Source of the DNA: Setomelanomma holmii
Taxonomy: Eukaryota; Ascomycota; Dothideomycetes; Pleosporales; Phaeosphaeriaceae
Length of the DNA: 64,000 bases
Assembly: GCA_010015745.1 (NCBI GenBank)
Contig: ML978155.1
Location: forward strand, 496,001-560,000
Reading direction: 5' to 3'
Each line of letters begins with the position of its first letter. The stretch's first letter is position 1. The notes below the pieces were generated by a model. It worked only from the letters and a program-made list of their open reading frames with translations, was not told the DNA's origin and searched no databases. Positions 11,187 to 22,337 of the stretch are shown one piece after another. Position numbers and translations under genes: made by a program.

Positions 11187-13674
11187 TGTCGTTTCTAGTG
11201 GACTAACAATAGCAGTAATTTAACAGTCTAGGCGTCGCAATTGAGTATGTTTCGAGCACACAAACGCAAAATGTGTGTGAGAAAATGGTCTGCCATATGC
11301 GCCGCGGGTAGAGCGGTATTTGTAGTCAGATATATTGGAAGGCAAGCGAGGACTAAGCACGCAATGGGCGGCCTCGTTTATGCGAGGTGGTATCGGTTGT
11401 GATTGGTGGCTTGAAAACGTGATAACGAATATGGAAGACCAGACGCGTCCTCGGAAGGGCGAGGAATGACAGCAACCATGTAGGAAGGTGGAACTTACTT
11501 CTTCCCCCTCCGAGTTGAGGGGGGATATGGACTTGATGCCATGATGGCTAAAGTGCAGTGGGGAGTTAGATGTTCGCGTTGGAAGGACCATATTGCAGTC
11601 AAACCTCATATTGACAGCGAGATGAACAGCATTAGGCGAGATCGCTCAGCTTCGATTGTAAAAGATTGAGAGTTTATCAGAGCGGTTCGAATCTTTTAGA
11701 AGGAATGCGAAGTAACTCGTCAGCTGTCTGCAGTCTTTCGTGCTGCTTGGGTTGAAAGCAGAACAGCGGTTTTTCACGCGTCATGGTCTTTCTTCCTATG
11801 GAACAGGTTGCCTATAGACTTTTCGATCATTACAACGAACAACCTTTTCACAAGACATGCGCAAAACGAAGTCTGCGTAATGCTCATCATTCGAACGCGG
11901 ACTGCAGTTTATGGATGCAGTGCAAACTGGGACGACTCGAAAACCAATGTACACTATCGATCATTTCGTCTTCCGGACTGCAAATCTAGGCGTTTGTATA
12001 TTCAATGTTTAGACCAGGAACATTCTTGAGGTGGAGGGGATTTTGAAAGTTCTCCTTGTGCGCTGAGGTTGGACGTGTAGTGGCTGGCGCACGGGCGTGC
12101 CGTTCGTGACGAGGCCCGTGCCTGCCTTGCTTCGGTTCCTCGCACGCCGCCGAACTACCTCTTAGATACGAAGTACCCTTCGCGCCATTCGTCCTTCGAC
12201 TTGCAAAGTAATACCCGCGACTCTCGCAAGCATGTGAGCTATCTTATGCCTCATACTCTCATACTCAGGAGGCCGTCGGCTTGATACTTCGCTATCGTTG
12301 GGCAGCTACCATCCCTACTGGTCATCAGATCCGAAGCTTCAGAATTCAGCGCGTGGTAGTTAGCAGACCGACGCGCCAACATGCTTCCAGGTCTCGCCGC
12401 ATGAGTCCGGCGATAGTACCGGTACCTGTTTCGAAAGCCGATGCTTCTAGCAACAGAGATGCGTCGCCCCATGCCACTTCAAGTATGCTAAAGTCATGAT
12501 TTGTGAACAAAAAAACGGCTGACGATCCAAGGGCGCCCGTACAAGATAAAATTGGACAGCCAGAATGAGCTAGACGCCATTGCAAAGACAAAGCCGCTTC
12601 TTTTGCAGGAAGCGAAACGTCACGCAGGGAGAAATCCCAAGCCAGGCTATGAGAGCCATAGTAGGCCTACAGGAACTGCATTTCGGTCATGTGTCGCTGT
12701 TTTCACTGACTTCAAGGGTCTAGTTGGGCATTTAGGGTAGCAGAGGAGTACGGTCAATATCGAAATCCGTTGACTGTCATCGAAGCGAATGCCCTGCCAC
12801 TCGGTTCTCGTCCAACCGGTCGAAGCAAGGATATCAAATTGTCGGGTTCATATAATGTGAGCCATACTGCTGAGACAGTCATCCCTGGTGAGTGATGTTC
12901 TACCTTTGCAGCATTCTGGTCCTCAGTCTACTGCTCTTATCGTTGCTGTGTGACTAGAGTTGCATGCAACAGTCATTGCTAGTCTCGTAGAGTGTCAGGT
13001 ACAAAATGCAATCAGTAGACCACTCGCTATACCCATGACAGACGATAGACGTAGTCGGGCTTGTTGCGCGGTTTTCAGCCGCCTTGAGCCTATGTTCTTG
13101 CTTGAACATGATTAGTAACACAATTAGCAGGAGAACCACCTTCGCTTTGTCTCCCTACTCATCGACAAAATATCGAGCTGGGCAGCCAAGCAGGTGTATC
13201 GTACAAATTCGATATCTCAAGTGCAATACGATCTTCCATTCAGGTCATGAGCCTTGACTCCTACTTCAAAGCTATCGATGCATTCTTCAGCACAAACATC
13301 ATGAATGGCTACTACATGTGCACATGATCTATGTTGGCACCTCACAAGTACTCATTTATCTATCATGACATCTCGTTCTCGCGTTCATAGCTCCAATCTT
13401 GCCACGGTGTAGTCCTCTGATGTTCTGTCTAAATACGAGTGGCGCACACAGCACGATGTAGAAGTAGAGTGCGCAAGTCATTGGTCGTCACCTCAAGCTT
13501 GTACGGATTTCAATCTGGTAACAGCATGAGCGATGACTATAGCGCGAGTAGGAGAAGCGATAATTTGCATGAAAGCTATTCTGCATGAATAATACCAGAA
13601 ATGCTCCAAGTTGGTACGAAATACGAAGAAGTACTATTCTGGTGAAGCACGTATAGAGCACCGTTGCCTTCTGC
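11187..13674. other. Intergenic, 2.5 kb without supported gene
   Basis: Several open frames of 60-130 codons occur on both strands, but none shows a known motif, sensible start or splice structure. A short GC-rich inverted repeat (gcacggg / cccgtgc) lies near 12090-12120. There is no tRNA or transposon signature that I can support. Confidence 0.5.
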
Positions 13675-16600
13675 TCATTTGTCGTCTTCTTCCTGACTCA
13701 TTTTCACAGTCTCGAACCTCGATCTCAACCTTTCCACGTTACCCGAATCGACAGGCTGATTGCCCGCACGCTGTTTCGCCTTGAGTTCGGTGGGATTTTC
13801 GAACGCCTTAGCCGCCCAATACTCCAGAGTACGCTGCTCCGCCACTTCACTCGGTAGAAGCTGCCTTCGAGTCGATCCTAAGCGTTTGGTAAGAGGGTTT
13901 TGTCTCCGACCCTCGCCGAAATTTCGATTCATTCGCGTAACGGTATCTTCCATAGTTGCCAAAGTCCTGTGTATCTGATCGCGACCAGTCACTGCAGTGT
14001 TCCCACTCACATTCCTCGCATCATCCTTCCCAGCCGTCAGTTCTGTCGCAGCCATCTCTGAGGGTCGGCTCAGAGGGCTGCCATGTAATCGTGGTGGTAG
14101 TGCTTCCCTGTCAAGCGTGCGACGCGACTTTGCTGGAGCTGCTGGAGGCTTGGGAAGTGAGTAGGAGGCGGGTGGAACGGCGCCGGGATCCGGTAATGCG
14201 ATGAACTCGGAGCTTTCCACTGGCAACTGTTTACCCACAGGAAGTTTGCCCTGACGAACGGTCATTCCAAGTTCATCGCGTCGGCTGCCCGGAGATGGTG
14301 AATTCACGAAGGGATCTTCTAGCTTGCCGCGGCCCCAGCCACTGTCTTGTCGTTCATCTGGCAGCGGGACTTTTTGTTCTTGGCTCTCAGGAGTTTGCTT
14401 CTTGCGAACCACGAGCGGTCGTACAGGAAATTCGCCAGACTTGATGGCGCGAATGTCGTCGAGAGTTGCTGTGCCCTTGCGGATGCGTTCCGCCATGTCA
14501 AGAACCCAAGACACATCGGCTGTGGAGTAGTCTATGATTGTAGCCTTCTCCTTCTGTGAAGCGTTCGATATGGGCAAGGTCGGATCGCTTGGCTGTCTCG
14601 CTGGGATAGGGAGGTCGGTGGATTCCTGCTCCTTCGCTTCACGCAGGCGCGGTGCTTCGTCGTCTTCCCTCAACGAACGTCCATCTTCACGACTGACCAC
14701 TTCCACCGGCTCATTGTATTCGATCTTCAGCGGGTGTTCACCCTCGCGACTGGGAATGTCCGCGGGCTCGGAATTGCCTTGTAACCTCTTACTCTCCTCC
14801 ATCAATCGTCTAACAGTTTCTCTGTGCTGCGCCTTTTGCGACATGATCTTCCAAAGCAGATTGAGCTCTGGATGATTGTCGATAGCTTCTTGTAATGAAC
14901 GGTAACGCGCAAAAACCTCGGCTACTCTTGTCAAAGCTTCAACAGTGCGTGTAGAGGTCGGTGCTGGGTTGCTGAACAGGTTGTCCAATTCCAGATCTTT
15001 CTTATCGCAGAGGTCGTCGAGAAAGGAGTTAAGACTTGAGTCAATATCTTGAGCACTTTGTTTTTGTGCCACTTCATTGGCAGTGTCGCCATGCTCAAGG
15101 ACCTGAGCATTGCCATCGTCTCGATCCGAACTGACCCTGTCGTGAATTTGATAACCTTGTCGCACGTCTTTGGGAGATTTTTCGCATGACGATTGCCAAT
15201 TCCCCGACTCCTGCTCCCTCGATTCGTGCTGACGCCTTAGCTCTGCGAGTTTGGCCTTCTTTGCAAGGATCTGTTCGCGTCGTTGCTGTGGAGGATACGA
15301 TGATGGACCCGAGCCAGTTGTCGAGCCAGAGGAGTCTCCATCAGACCCTTCGAGCATATGGTCAGGCTTCGCAACGTCCTTAGATGATGAGTGTTCTTGG
15401 TCATTGGTCCGGACGTTGCTGCTATTTGACTTGGTCGAACAAGACGAAGACGCGGCATCCTTCTATGATGACTTTGCCTGCGAGGATTCCCGAAGGTGCT
15501 CTCTAGGAGTTGTTCTACGCAGTGCCAGCTCCCGCTTCAAGCCAGTCGAAGCATCAGGATTGTCAGTCGATGCCTTCGCATGCCTCACAGACGGACGCTC
15601 AGTTTGATTGCGAACTTCTCCCTGAAGAACCTCGTTTGCAGTAAAGCTTCTGTTGTCTCCAGGATAAAAGGACATTCTCTTGGAGGAAGGCTGAGTTCGA
15701 TTGCGACCTTGGCCTTGTAGAACCCCATTTGCCGCGAAGCACCTGTCTTCTCCAGGCATAAAGGACATCCTCTTGGAAGGATGCTGATTTCGATTGTGAG
15801 CTTGGTTGTAAGTGACCTGTCGTGCTGCTGCATTTTCAGTGGGAAAGCGATCATCTCTAGCTCCATAGGAGTTTTTGAAGGGAGCTGTTGGCCTGCTGGA
15901 GCCTCTGAAATTGCCATGCTCGTACGAAGGACTGCCGGATCGGTTACGGTTATTTCGATCGTCTTCGGCGTTGATGTGAACTCTGCTGGACTCGCTGACG
16001 GACTTCGTCACGTCAGAAATGATCGGTGACGTTTCATGGCCGAGTCGTGCGTTCGACAACGGAGCAGATATGGCACTCTTTGAGACGCGCGATGCTCGCA
16101 TAGAGTTCGTCCTGGCTCTGCGCTCATAGTGTGCTCGTTGTGCAGAGAGTAAAGTGTTAGGCGGTCCTCTTGAGCACACATGCGAGCCTGGTGCAGACGG
16201 CATAGGCTGCTCGTTGGGAACAATTGCATCTTTAGGTCGTTGCTGATGGTCTTGCTTTTGGATCACCGGGACTGGGTGTGGACATGAACACGGAGTCGTC
16301 ACTCTAATCGAGCTGGCATCGGATGGAGGAATGAGGCTGATCGAGATTGGTTCCGCCTTTTGCAATGATGCGGCTTTGTGTCGGCCAGCGATCGATCTGG
16401 GTTGCGACGATTCGGCAACTACTTGGTTCTGAAGAGCTTGCGCCAGAACAGCAGTCGAGGCCGTGGCCTCTGTGTACGGATACAAATCTTGTATGAAGTT
16501 GCGTACACCCTGGCTGATCTCGGGGTCGGAGGAGCTTCTGTCAGCGGCTGCTTCCAAGGCGAGCCTTTTCCTCCGCTTATCTATGCGCCTTCGCGCGATT

Positions 16601-16710
16601 GTTGTCCGACTGTCGGAGTCTTCACCATTGAGGCATCGCTGACAGTAAGTCTGAGACGAAGCCTTGCGCTTGGCTTGTGCGTTCCTGCGAAATAGCCTCA
16701 TCTTGGTCAT
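13675..16710 (-). CDS. Unrecognised ~1,000-codon disordered protein; frame cut by one TAG or joined by a 51-nt intron
   Basis: Two long open stretches on the minus strand lie in the same frame: 16710-15466, then TAG at 15465-15463, then 15462-13675. Together they span 1,011 codons with this single stop. A GT-AG segment of 51 nt (15472-15422) contains the TAG, and removing it keeps the frame, giving about 994 residues; its donor (GTCATC) is weak. The protein is Ser/Arg/Gln-rich and mostly disordered. Its N-terminus is basic (MTKMRLFRRNAQAKRK). A repeated unit around 15580-15790 reads R/K-R-M-S-F-x-P-G-[ED]-[DN]-R and is followed by [CS]-F-[AT]-A-N at about 60-base spacing. The C-terminal ~100 residues look more structured (MEDTVTRMNRNFGEG; LEYWAAKAFENP). 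I do not recognise a family. It could be an intact gene with a small intron, or a recently disabled gene. Confidence 0.6.
15422..15472 (-). other. Candidate 51-nt intron covering an in-frame TAG
   Basis: On the minus strand the segment starts GTCATCATAG and ends AATAG. Its length is a multiple of three, and splicing joins the two flanking frames through an AAC codon. The donor is poor and the branch site unclear, so a true nonsense mutation remains possible. Confidence 0.35.
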
Positions 16711-17326
16711 GTTAGCGGGTGAATGGCGAGAGACAGTGAGGTCTCACATTGGGTACGAGCGCCGATTCTAGTTAATTCGTTGTCTGATTAAGTGAATGTG
16801 AAGTGCTGGTGATGGAAAGGTATATTGAAATGAAGGATATGTAGCGAAAGAGTATGCGTCGTCGGAAAAGGATGAAACGTGATGGTAGAGAGGTGGAGTG
16901 GCCAGCGACAGCGGCCCAATAGGCGCTCAGCTTCTAGCGGCAGTTCAACTGGAAAGTGCGACAATTGACTGCACGCGCGTTGGACGATAGAAAAGTGTCA
17001 AGAAGGCACCATGGTGACCCCAACTTACCTTCCACACGAAGCACACCAAGTACAAATCACGGATGCCATGTCAGTGTTGACGAGAATGAAGACGAAGAAA
17101 CGTGCGATTTGAGCATCCAAGCATGTTCCTTGTCCTCTTGAAAAGATAGTGCCTGGCGAACACGCATCCTCCATGCCCTCACAAATCTCCTCCCAAAGAC
17201 CGATCGTACTTTTCCAAGGGAGCTACCAGAAATTACCATGCAACAGCCTTCAGCAACAAGGTATCATCCTCTGGCTATAATATGAGAATGTGGCAACTAG
17301 GCTGATTCGGCGCAAACCGCACCTGC
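16711..17326. other. Intergenic, likely promoter of the 13.7-16.7 kb gene
   Basis: 616 bases between two minus-strand genes. I see no coding pattern or recognisable element. Confidence 0.45.
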
Positions 17327-17843
17327 TCACTCATCCATCACAAAATCCTCCCAATACGCCTTCTGCTTCTTTTTACGATTGAAGAGCCTCCTCAGACCTT
17401 GGCGCAGCCGCTTGCCAAGTCCATGACGCTCGCGTGGCTCTTCCGTCAATACCTGCCGGTCCTCAAGGAAGCAGTCGAACGTATGCTTGGGATTGCGGCG
17501 AGATGGATACCTCCCATCGAGCTATTTCTTTCGGTGAGCCATACTTCCCTCAAAAAAGGGATGCTGAGGGCTCTTCGATTGAGTAACGTACCGCGTCTCC
17601 CTTCATGGTAGATCCACTCATGCGGGAAGATGTCGGACTTGGGTCACGAAAAGGATCCTCGTATTGCCGATGGGATCCCGTGGACTTGGCTAATGGTAGT
17701 GATCTGAAACCAGGGGGCAAGTATTCGTGCCAAGCGTATGGGCGACCGTCACGCTCTAGGAGCTCGTTACAGTCAATGGTTCGACCATCCGGGCCTCGCT
17801 TGGTAGTGCGGCGGAGACGCACGCCTGTCTCTGGCAAATTCAT
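17327..17843 (-). CDS. Hypothetical 148-residue protein with basic C-terminus
   Basis: Two exons, 17843-17592 and 17521-17327, joined by a 70-base intron with a consensus GTACGT donor. The start used is the ATG beginning MNLPETGVRLRR; an in-frame upstream Met at 17900 is possible. The first exon holds a short charged, polar region (RGPDGRTIDCNELLERDGRP; WHEYLPPGFRSLPL). The second ends with a strongly basic, amphipathic segment (RLRQGLRRLFNRKKKQK) followed by YWEDFVMDE. There is no signal peptide or membrane span. I do not recognise the family. The splice frame closing on a sensible tail supports a real gene. Confidence 0.6.
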
Positions 17844-18457
17844 GATGAATGAGAGCGAACGAAAAGTGATGGTATTGACTTGATTGTTCGGTTCTGACAA
17901 AGCGAGCTGACTGTCTCGCGATGGGATAAGAATGGTGACGATGTAAAGCGACGGGGTTGCATGAGAAATGGGAAGCGCACTCTGCCATCCTCGCCTATTG
18001 CCAGCAAAGGACTGTAAGTAAGTCGCGACAGAGTCATGCTCTCAGGTGGTAAGTGCATCATTGCATTACTACACGATGTCGTGGGATGGAGAAGGAGAGA
18101 AAGAGGAGCAAGCTCAGAAACTCTGGGAAGTAACGTCGAGATTAGTCCAGATGTGGTCTAGCCTAACTAAACATCAACCATAGGACCCCGTTGTCCTCAC
18201 CAAGTGTATCAACGCGAGAAGAAGTTCATTCCACACTATCATTCATTATGAGTTGGTACGAATAGCCCGTGCCCAGACAACGGATACACTTCTGCAACGA
18301 CCTTTATACGCACGATCGCGATGCGCCTGATGCTTGAACGCTACAAAAAATTGACAAGGCTGATTGCATGCAGCCCCGAATGAGACAGACTGAGATGTGC
18401 GACATATGAAACAAGCTGGAGGCATACAACCGATACGCCGAAGATATGGGGATCGCC
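17844..18457. other. Intergenic
   Basis: 614 bases between two minus-strand orphan genes. Nothing recognisable. Confidence 0.45.
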
Positions 18458-19525
18458 TTACGGCAGTGGAGATATAACCGGCAGATCGCTATCGCTACTA
18501 CGAAGATTGCGGCGTGAAGAATGCTTGCGAAGCTTGTTGAGAAAACGACGAGGTGGTGAGTCCTGGTCTGACGTTTCTGCGCCGGAGCCTTTCGAACCTT
18601 TCGCCTTCTTCGCGTTTTCCGTGCCGCGGTATACCTCGCCTTTGCCAGACTTATGCGGCACGAGGAAGGCATCGAATGTTGCGCTCGGATTTGCCTGGTG
18701 GTCAAATCCCTGGGGAACTAGGGGGCTACGCACACGGCTCGAACTACCAGATGAAGGTGAAGATGGCCGTGGACGTTGAGGCCGACCTGATCGCGTGAAC
18801 TCGTCGCCACTGCTGGCTGCACGCACATGCGCTGACCGAGACGGAGATGATGTGTCTTCGAAGGAGAACTTGCGATGTAATCTAGAGCGTGGTGATAAGT
18901 TCGGTGAAGCTGGTGGGAACGTAGTTCGTAGGCCGCTGAAAGATCGCAGATCATGCATGGACTGAGAAGCCTGTGAAGGGTAAGCCATGCGACCATTACT
19001 AGGATCATTGTACCCATTCTCGTTTGTGAAACGTAAGACGGGCAGTTTTGGTGCACGCACCTTCTTGCTGAGAGCAGCTTGGCTCTGCTGCATGTCTTGC
19101 TCGATGTCCGCCATCGTGTCGATCTTGTGGAGCTTGTACATGCCAATTTGGGGTATCAATTCCTTTCGAGACTCGTGGTGCAGTACCACGTCCTTTGGCG
19201 TCCACGCCTTCAGGTTGTGGTTCTCTTCACCTCGAACAAGCGCATCCTGGTCCGACTTGGTGAGCGCGACACTGTAGTACCGAGCGCGCTCCACCGGCGG
19301 CAACAGGAGACCACCGTCTGCGAACGAGCTACCACTGCTGCTGCTCGAGTGTGAGCTGTAGAAAGTCGGTCGAACTGGCGGTTCATGTTGCGTAGGAGAG
19401 TGATTCAGAGTGCTGTCTTTGAAGCCAAAGTCGAAAACGCGAAGGGCTTCCGTTGCTTCAGAATTTAAATTAGCTAGTGACATTCGGCGACCGCGAAGCT
19501 TTTCGAAGCCAGGTTGAGATGCCAT
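18458..19525 (-). CDS. Hypothetical 355-residue serine-rich protein
   Basis: A single-exon model of 355 codons starting MASQPGFEKLRGRRMS. The frame is open upstream to 19750, but the residues there look non-coding. The central part (YYSVALTKSDQDALVRGEENHNL; IPQIGMYKLHKIDTMADIE) looks structured and probably conserved. The flanks are disordered and Ser/Arg/Pro-rich, with RSRLHRKFSFED and SGRPQRPRPSSPSSG. The C-terminus is basic (RRFLNKLRKHSSRRNLRSS) and may suit membrane or nucleic-acid contact. No signal peptide is seen. I do not recognise a family; it reads like a cytoplasmic phospho-regulated protein, which is inference. Confidence 0.65.
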   Translation of the reverse strand: MASQPGFEKLRGRRMSLANLNSEATEALRVFDFGFKDSTLNHSPTQHEPPVRPTFYSSHSSSSSGSSFADGGLLLPPVERARYYSVALTKSDQDALVRGEENHNLKAWTPKDVVLHHESRKELIPQIGMYKLHKIDTMADIEQDMQQSQAALSKKVRAPKLPVLRFTNENGYNDPSNGRMAYPSQASQSMHDLRSFSGLRTTFPPASPNLSPRSRLHRKFSFEDTSSPSRSAHVRAASSGDEFTRSGRPQRPRPSSPSSGSSSRVRSPLVPQGFDHQANPSATFDAFLVPHKSGKGEVYRGTENAKKAKGSKGSGAETSDQDSPPRRFLNKLRKHSSRRNLRSSDSDLPVISPLP

Positions 19526-20446
19526 ATTGGGTTGCTGTTCGGTGTGTTGAGAGACTTCCCAAGAGACTTTGACTCGTCTGAAGAGATGTATGGTGTGCTG
19601 TCTGCAAACAAGTGAACGTGATGACGTGAAGAGCGAGAACTTTTTGAGCTTGAGTTCACAGTGGCCAGTCTCCGTCTCCTCAGAGCCGGTGATGACCCTT
19701 GAACAGGCCTGTCGAGGACAGACGGAGTTATAGGAAGCGCGTGACTGCATGGTGAAAGCACAATGTCAGCTGGCCCCCACAGTGACACACCTACGCCAGT
19801 GTGAATGGTGTCGCTCGTTCACAGCGACACTGCTAGTCGGTCGATGAACCTCAACGCAAGCTGGCTGGTACAGTGATACAGTCGTGCGCAAACGTCGAGG
19901 TTCTCTTGGGCGCGCCATAGCGCCACCGGTGAAGCGTTCCGAGATCTAAAGTGTGAGGAAAGAGCAAACGGCGTCAGTGCAGTAACCGGAACCCACGTGA
20001 CGGCCAACAATGTGCGCATTGGTCAAACTTGTAAATGACAAAATAGATGCTTTTGAGTATGCTCGCTATGCTGGGTATTGTAATTCGTAAATCGTAAGTT
20101 GTGCCTCGTAAGTCATCTTCTCCGACTTCACTCAGGACACCATTTGGGGGTCACACGATCAGACCCTCACAAGGGCCGGAACACTGCGTGCAACTCTTGT
20201 TCTCAACTTCCCTGCACAGTCCATGAGCTTTCAAGGATCTTGTCATCGCCTTGGTGGAATGACTGAACCTTTTATGACATTGTCGTTGGCTCTGGCGTAG
20301 CTCGGGGGAGACCACGATTCCCAGGACGGGATTGCTAATATGGTGATAGCCGCGCCGGAGGTCGGTGCGGTATATCCACCAGTATTCAGAGTATCCTTGC
20401 TCTTTTGTGATATTGTTCTAGGCTCCATTCAGACTTCCTGTATCTT
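19526..20446. other. Intergenic, promoter side of the 355-codon gene
   Basis: About 920 bases between the start of the 355-codon gene and the 3' end of the carboxylesterase. No supported gene. Confidence 0.45.
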
Positions 20447-22337
20447 TCAAGGGAGAGCCCACTGCATCATGCCGAGCAGCATCGTAGCGACAGCCACGTA
20501 AGATGGCGCAAGGGACATGTTCCGAGTACCGAACGATGTAGGCATAGACGAAGATGAACCGGCAGGCGTAGTCGTAGACGTGAGGGAAGGTCTGTCGTCC
20601 TCGTCAGCACACTCATTCCACAACTTGGCGTAACTTCCTAAATACGTAACCACCAGGAAAAAGTAAATCTCAAGATCGATACGCGACGCACCACACGATC
20701 GCCAATCCAAGCCAACCACACAGTGTATTTCCGCATGTTATGTAATATAATGAAGCAACTTACTGTTTCAACGTCAAGCCCATGTTATCGATGACCTCGC
20801 AGCGCTGCCAATCTTGCTCGGGTACAGGTGCCATCTTTACCACATTCCCGTCGTTAAATTCCATCCTTTCTCCGCCATTTGTGCCGAATGGTTCCCACAT
20901 CGGGCTCACGAGATTGCGGGCAGGCTCGCCACCGGCCGCGACAAGATAGTCCGCAACGTGCTTGTTGGGGTCGTAGCTCCTGATGAAACTGGCCCAATAG
21001 GCTTGGATGAACACTCCGGCAGCGGACGTAGCGTTGTTCCAGATGGGCATGAGTTCGCCGACGTGAGATGCAGTACCGACGTTCCAACGATAGGTCCAGG
21101 TGGTGTGGTTGCTGGCTTCAGCATAGGTAGATGAGATGTTGAGGGCTGGGCAGTTGTAGCGGATATGGCCATACACATCTGCTGCAACCGTTCGCCAGGT
21201 GGGATCCGCTGTCAGCTCGGTCGGTGCATTCCAAGCCTTGCGAATCTCACGAAAGTTCACACCAGGAAACTGGTCGGTGATGAACTGCTGTGCACTGGGC
21301 AATGAAGCGATGTTCTGTGGCGTAAAGTTGATGCCATCGTGAGTCGTGTCGCCGAAAATGGTGGGTACCTTGAGGAAGTTGCCTGCGCGAAGCTCGTTGA
21401 AAGTGAAGTCGCGGATGAAATCGTAGTCAAGGGTAGGGTTCCAGAAGTAGATTGGAGGAGCCATGGCGCCAGGGAAGGGTCTCTTGACAGTTCGAACTGC
21501 ATTCTGAAAGGTGACTGCATCGAGAGCTGTCAGGCAGGCCAGATCAGGACAGCCGGATTGCTGCAGGAGCGCGTCGTACTGCCATTGACTGTTATTGACG
21601 TCGCGCAGTGGTGGGAATGCTGCAGATTCGGCGGCAGCTGCATGAAATAGGCTGTCGTTCCGTCCACCGTAGGCTGTGAGTTGAAAGACGACAGAGCCTC
21701 CACCAGCGCTCGCTCCACCAAGCGTGACGTGACGCGGATCGCCTCCAAACCCATGAATGTGCTTCTGCACCCACTTGAGCGCCTGTCGCTGGTCCTTTAA
21801 GCCATTGTTCAGACTCAAGCTCTTGTTCGCAGCAATTTCCTTGCCTGCCAGAAAGCCATAAGCTCCAACGCGGTAGTTGAAGTTGACGACTATCATGTTG
21901 TTGTCCGCAGCGTCGATGAGATCGGCTCCATTATAATTAGCATTGCCATTAACACTAAAGCCGCCACCCTGAATGAAGACGTAAACCGGCAAATTGCTTT
22001 CGTTTGTCGACTTTGAAGGGGCGAATACGTTGATGAAGAGACAGTCCTCGGAATGACTTTCTCCAAATTCAGCCTGCAGATCGCTTCCAGAGCCGATGCA
22101 GAGAGGTCCGAACATTGTCGCGTCAACAATACCGCGCTCATCGATGGGATCTTGCGGTGCGGTAAATCGAAGGCCATCGACACGCGAGACTGACCGTGCA
22201 TATCTCATGCCTGCCCATCGCATAACGCCATTGCCAATGTCTTTTCCACGGTAGCGGGCGTAGCCAAGGTCGATAGTTTCGTTGAGAGCTGCGACATGCT
22301 GCAAAAGAATTGCTGTGCACAGCAGCAGGTGCAACAT
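20447..22337 (-). CDS. Type-B carboxylesterase/lipase family, probably secreted and GPI-anchored
   Basis: Exon 1 (22337-20764) encodes a signal peptide (MLHLLLCTAILLQHVAA) and a complete alpha/beta-hydrolase of the carboxylesterase type-B family. The oxyanion-hole GGG is at about residues 124-126. The nucleophile elbow is GASAG (208-212, Ser210) instead of the usual GESAG. The acid is probably Asp334 in THDG, and the His is His425 in ASHVGE. At its 3' end there is a perfect GTAAGT donor. Joining to 20591-20447 through a 172-base intron replaces the immediate stop with a Ser/Thr-rich linker and a hydrophobic tail (SLAPSYVAVATMLLGMM), a GPI-anchor-like signal, for 572 codons. If the intron is not used, the enzyme ends at 20760 without an anchor. 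Likely substrates are esters outside the cell. The second exon is my inference. Confidence 0.82.
20592..20763 (-). other. Candidate terminal intron of the carboxylesterase
   Basis: The GTAAGT donor (20763) is followed by an acceptor CAG ending at 20592. At 172 bases it is longer than other introns here. Its use adds a GPI-type tail; its retention gives a stop three bases in. Confidence 0.5.

Noticed and set aside
11686..11697. ggttcgaatct resembling a tRNA T-loop (B box)
   Set aside because: No acceptor stem, D-arm or anticodon arm can be folded from the 60 bases upstream.
12090..12125. GC-rich inverted repeat that could be a hairpin or terminator
   Set aside because: Short stem, no flanking gene end or element; not informative in a eukaryotic genome.
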